A stretch of 6,712 nt of DNA from Candidatus Aenigmatarchaeota archaeon. Its GTDB lineage: Archaea > Aenigmatarchaeota > Aenigmatarchaeia > QMZP01. Position numbers and translations under genes: made by a program. This document shows positions 4,920-6,712 of this stretch, piece after piece (the first letter of the stretch is position 1; every line of letters starts with the position of its first letter). Below the pieces are notes generated by a model that made no database searches, was not told where the DNA came from, and worked only from the letters and a program-made list of their open reading frames with translations. The stretch is from the NCBI GenBank assembly GCA_020343575.1, contig CP070801.1:293162-299873 (forward strand), in the 5' to 3' direction.

Positions 4920-6712
4920 ATGATGAAAGCAAAGTTGTACCTTTTTACCCCCATTTTAATCTCAATAATTCTAGTATTCTCAATCACAACAGTAGGAGCA
5001 ATCTATGATAAAGATATAGCAAAAAGTTTCAGTTATAAGAATTTGAAGAGGGTGATTGCTGATTCTGTTGATGAAGAAGGCATAAAGTCATTCAGAGAGA
5101 TGGGATGCTTTTTGAAAAACAGACTAAAGGGATCAGCTTCGTTCGAATGCCCAGAAGGCATAATACCGAGGTTGAATGTCAGGGAAGCTAGGGTTTTCCA
5201 TATAATGGACCTTAATGCAGACATACAGATAGGAGCCGATAAGGTCTGGGCTGAAGAAATAACAGGAAGCGGAGTTAATGTGGCTGTTCTGGATACAGGA
5301 ATAGATACAAACCATCCAGAGCTGCAGGATTCCTATCTCGGTGGTTACGACTATGTAAACAACGACGCTAACCCAGAGGACGATCACGGTCATGGAACGC
5401 ATGTGGCAGGAATAATTTCATCAAACGGAGCGAATGATGCCAACTCCAAGGGAGTTTCGCCTGGTGCAGGCATATACATGTACAAGGTCTGCGATTCGGG
5501 TGGTGGCTGTTACGAAGATGATATGATGGCAGCAATGGAAGCAGCTGTTCAGACAGATGCAAAGGTTATGAGCATAAGTATTGGCGGAGGAAGCTATACC
5601 GCAGAAAACTGCGATAGCGATCCCCTAGCAGCCAAGGTTAACTGGGTTGTGAGCCAAGGTCTGACTGTGGTTGTTGCTGCAGGAAACGATGGAAGAGGAG
5701 TTTCCTCGCCTGGTTGTGCATCAGGAGCGATATCTGTCGGAGCCGTGGACAGCAGCAATAATGTCGTTTACTTCTCTGGAAGAGGTCCTGCATTAGATAT
5801 AGTCGCGCCTGGATATTACATCTATTCGACATTGATAGATGGATACGGTGAGATGAGCGGAACGAGCATGGCTACTCCCCATGTAGCGGGTGTCACAACC
5901 TTGCTTCTCGATACGGAACCTACATTAACTGATAGTGAAATAAAAACTGCTTTGTACACAACGGTAAGTCCTGTTAATAAATGTTATAAATGCATATTCT
6001 TCTTCCGGGGAAGATGTTATTTTGGAGAACAGGAGGTTACATGTACACCAGAGATAACAGGAGCAGGGGTTGTTAACGCTTACAATGCATACCTAGCTGT
6101 TAAGCCAACAGGGCCAGAGTGCGTAATGGGTACTGATTGTAATGATGGTGTGAGCTGTACTGATGACAGCTGCGCAGACGGATCATGTGTTTACACCCAA
6201 AATGATGCCAATTGCCCAGCAGATGAATGGGTTGATACCGGAAATACAAAATGGGTTTCAACCGGCCAATGCACAGAGAAGGAACAAAAAGAACAAGAAT
6301 ATAGAGATCATTATTGTGATGCAACTTTGGATTGTCAGTACACCGTTACTGATACACAATGGATTGATACTGGAGCTACGAGAAATAAAGCAGATGGTAC
6401 GACCTGTGATGACGGACAATTTTGCATGATTGGAGAAAACTGTCAAGCTGGGATATGCACCGGAGGCTCTGCAAGAGATTGTGATGACTTCGACATCTGC
6501 ACCGCTGATTCGTGCAATGAAACCACAGACTCATGCGAACATTCACCAGCTGCTGCGGATGGAACGCCGTGTGATGATGGTCAGTACTGCACGGTAAACG
6601 ATGAGTGCACAGCAGGGACTTGTGGAGGAGAAGCAAGGGATTGCTCTGATACGATAGCATGCACGATAGACAGCTGCGATGAGGGAAATGATTCATGCGT
6701 TAACACAGCTGA
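4920..6712 (+). CDS. Secreted subtilisin-family (S8) serine protease with Cys-rich repeat tail, 3' end cut off
   Basis: The frame is open from ATG 4920 to the right edge (597 full codons, no stop), so the C-terminus is missing. Residues 6-27 are a hydrophobic signal peptide with likely cleavage after VGA (27). A propeptide-like region spans about 28-105. The S8 catalytic domain runs from about 106 to 390. It has Asp in VAVLDTGID (D125), His in HGHGTHVAG (H158), the oxyanion Asn in AAGNDG (N256) and the nucleophile in GTSMATPHVAG (S316), so it should be an active endopeptidase. Cys pairs 191/197 and 231/266 are likely disulfides. An insertion with C355, C358, C366 and C375 precedes the closing GAGVVNAYNAY. 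The tail from 401 has 25 Cys in 197 residues: one CTDC-like unit (401-432), a Trp/WVDTG module (437-485), then 55-residue repeats. It is probably exported and surface-held or released. ATG 4923 is an equally possible start. Confidence 0.93.
   Translation, partial: MMKAKLYLFTPILISIILVFSITTVGAIYDKDIAKSFSYKNLKRVIADSVDEEGIKSFREMGCFLKNRLKGSASFECPEGIIPRLNVREARVFHIMDLNADIQIGADKVWAEEITGSGVNVAVLDTGIDTNHPELQDSYLGGYDYVNNDANPEDDHGHGTHVAGIISSNGANDANSKGVSPGAGIYMYKVCDSGGGCYEDDMMAAMEAAVQTDAKVMSISIGGGSYTAENCDSDPLAAKVNWVVSQGLTVVVAAGNDGRGVSSPGCASGAISVGAVDSSNNVVYFSGRGPALDIVAPGYYIYSTLIDGYGEMSGTSMATPHVAGVTTLLLDTEPTLTDSEIKTALYTTVSPVNKCYKCIFFFRGRCYFGEQEVTCTPEITGAGVVNAYNAYLAVKPTGPECVMGTDCNDGVSCTDDSCADGSCVYTQNDANCPADEWVDTGNTKWVSTGQCTEKEQKEQEYRDHYCDATLDCQYTVTDTQWIDTGATRNKADGTTCDDGQFCMIGENCQAGICTGGSARDCDDFDICTADSCNETTDSCEHSPAAADGTPCDDGQYCTVNDECTAGTCGGEARDCSDTIACTIDSCDEGNDSCVNTA
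6120..6215 (+). repeat. First Cys-rich unit of the protease tail
   Basis: Residues 401-432 contain six Cys (401, 407, 413, 418, 423, 432), including DCNDGVSCTDDSC and GSCVYT. The pattern resembles the second half of the longer repeats further on and the CTDC-type Cys-rich repeats (Dicty_CTDC-like) of secreted proteins. By position it links the catalytic domain to the tail. Confidence 0.7.
6390..6554 (+). repeat. Eight-Cys tandem repeat, copy 1 (55 residues)
   Basis: Residues 491-545 start at ADGTTCDDGQFC and end at EHSPAA. Cys spacing is x5, x5, x4, x7, x5, x4, x6 between residues 496 and 539. The next copy starts directly after it, giving a 165-bp period. Confidence 0.85.
6555..6712 (+). 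repeat. Eight-Cys tandem repeat, copy 2, cut by the window end
   Basis: This copy starts at ADGTPCDDGQYC (residue 546) and repeats the eight-Cys pattern of copy 1, with one residue fewer in the central gap (x6 instead of x7). It shares GQ(F/Y)C, ARDC, DSC and NDSC/TDSC-type blocks with copy 1. More copies may follow beyond the edge. Confidence 0.85.

Noticed and set aside
4588..4932. 114-residue open frame on the minus strand
   Set aside because: It lies mostly opposite the cysteine synthase gene, and its translation shows no family features.
5141..5150. GTTCGAATGC, resembling a tRNA T-loop
   Set aside because: No matching acceptor, D or anticodon arms surround it, and it lies within the protease coding frame.
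5133..6696. Several minus-strand frames and one plus-strand frame (6163-6429) across the protease
   Set aside because: They overlap a continuous 597-codon frame with a full S8 triad; the His/Cys/Arg-rich reverse translations are typical shadows of a Cys/Asp-rich gene.
6390..6712. CRISPR-like or satellite repeat
   Set aside because: The period is 165 bp, in frame, and conserved at protein rather than DNA level, so it is a protein domain repeat.

Overview
This window is archaeal chromosomal DNA. It carries an archaeal-type cofactor-independent phosphoglycerate mutase and an Orc1/Cdc6 initiator. Archaeal TATA-like boxes lie about 25 bases upstream of most start codons, with little or no Shine-Dalgarno sequence, which points to leaderless or near-leaderless mRNAs. 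I cannot place the lineage firmly. The small gene set and the cysteine-rich secreted protein would fit an uncultivated archaeon (DPANN or a deep euryarchaeal group), but that is inference. Base composition is uneven: the antiporter is near 50% GC on sampled lines, while the 112-residue gene (about one third) and the cysteine synthase (about 40%) are clearly lower.

Layout from left to right: (1) the 3' part of a CPA2-type Na+/H+ antiporter gene, cut by the left edge; (2) a small AT-rich gene of unknown function with a basic N-terminus, whose 3' end overlaps the next gene tail to tail by 20 bp; (3) apgM on the minus strand; (4) a 62-bp divergent promoter region; (5) cdc6/orc1 on the plus strand; (6) a 247-bp intergenic stretch with an orphan TATA box, a C/G-skewed tract and small inverted repeats; (7) a PLP-dependent cysteine synthase gene starting at ATG 3950; (8) a secreted subtilisin-family (S8) protease gene that runs off the right edge with no stop codon. 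Its complete catalytic triad is followed by a cysteine-rich repetitive tail with 25 Cys in 197 residues.

The genes do not form one operon. Each complete gene has its own promoter candidate, and they cover unrelated jobs: ion homeostasis, glycolysis/gluconeogenesis, replication initiation, cysteine biosynthesis and cell-surface proteolysis. The parts most worth following up are the protease with its 55-residue eight-cysteine repeats and a four-cysteine insertion late in the catalytic domain, and the structured non-coding stretch beside cdc6, which could hold a small RNA or part of a replication origin. I saw no RNA gene of known family, no insertion sequence and no CRISPR array.
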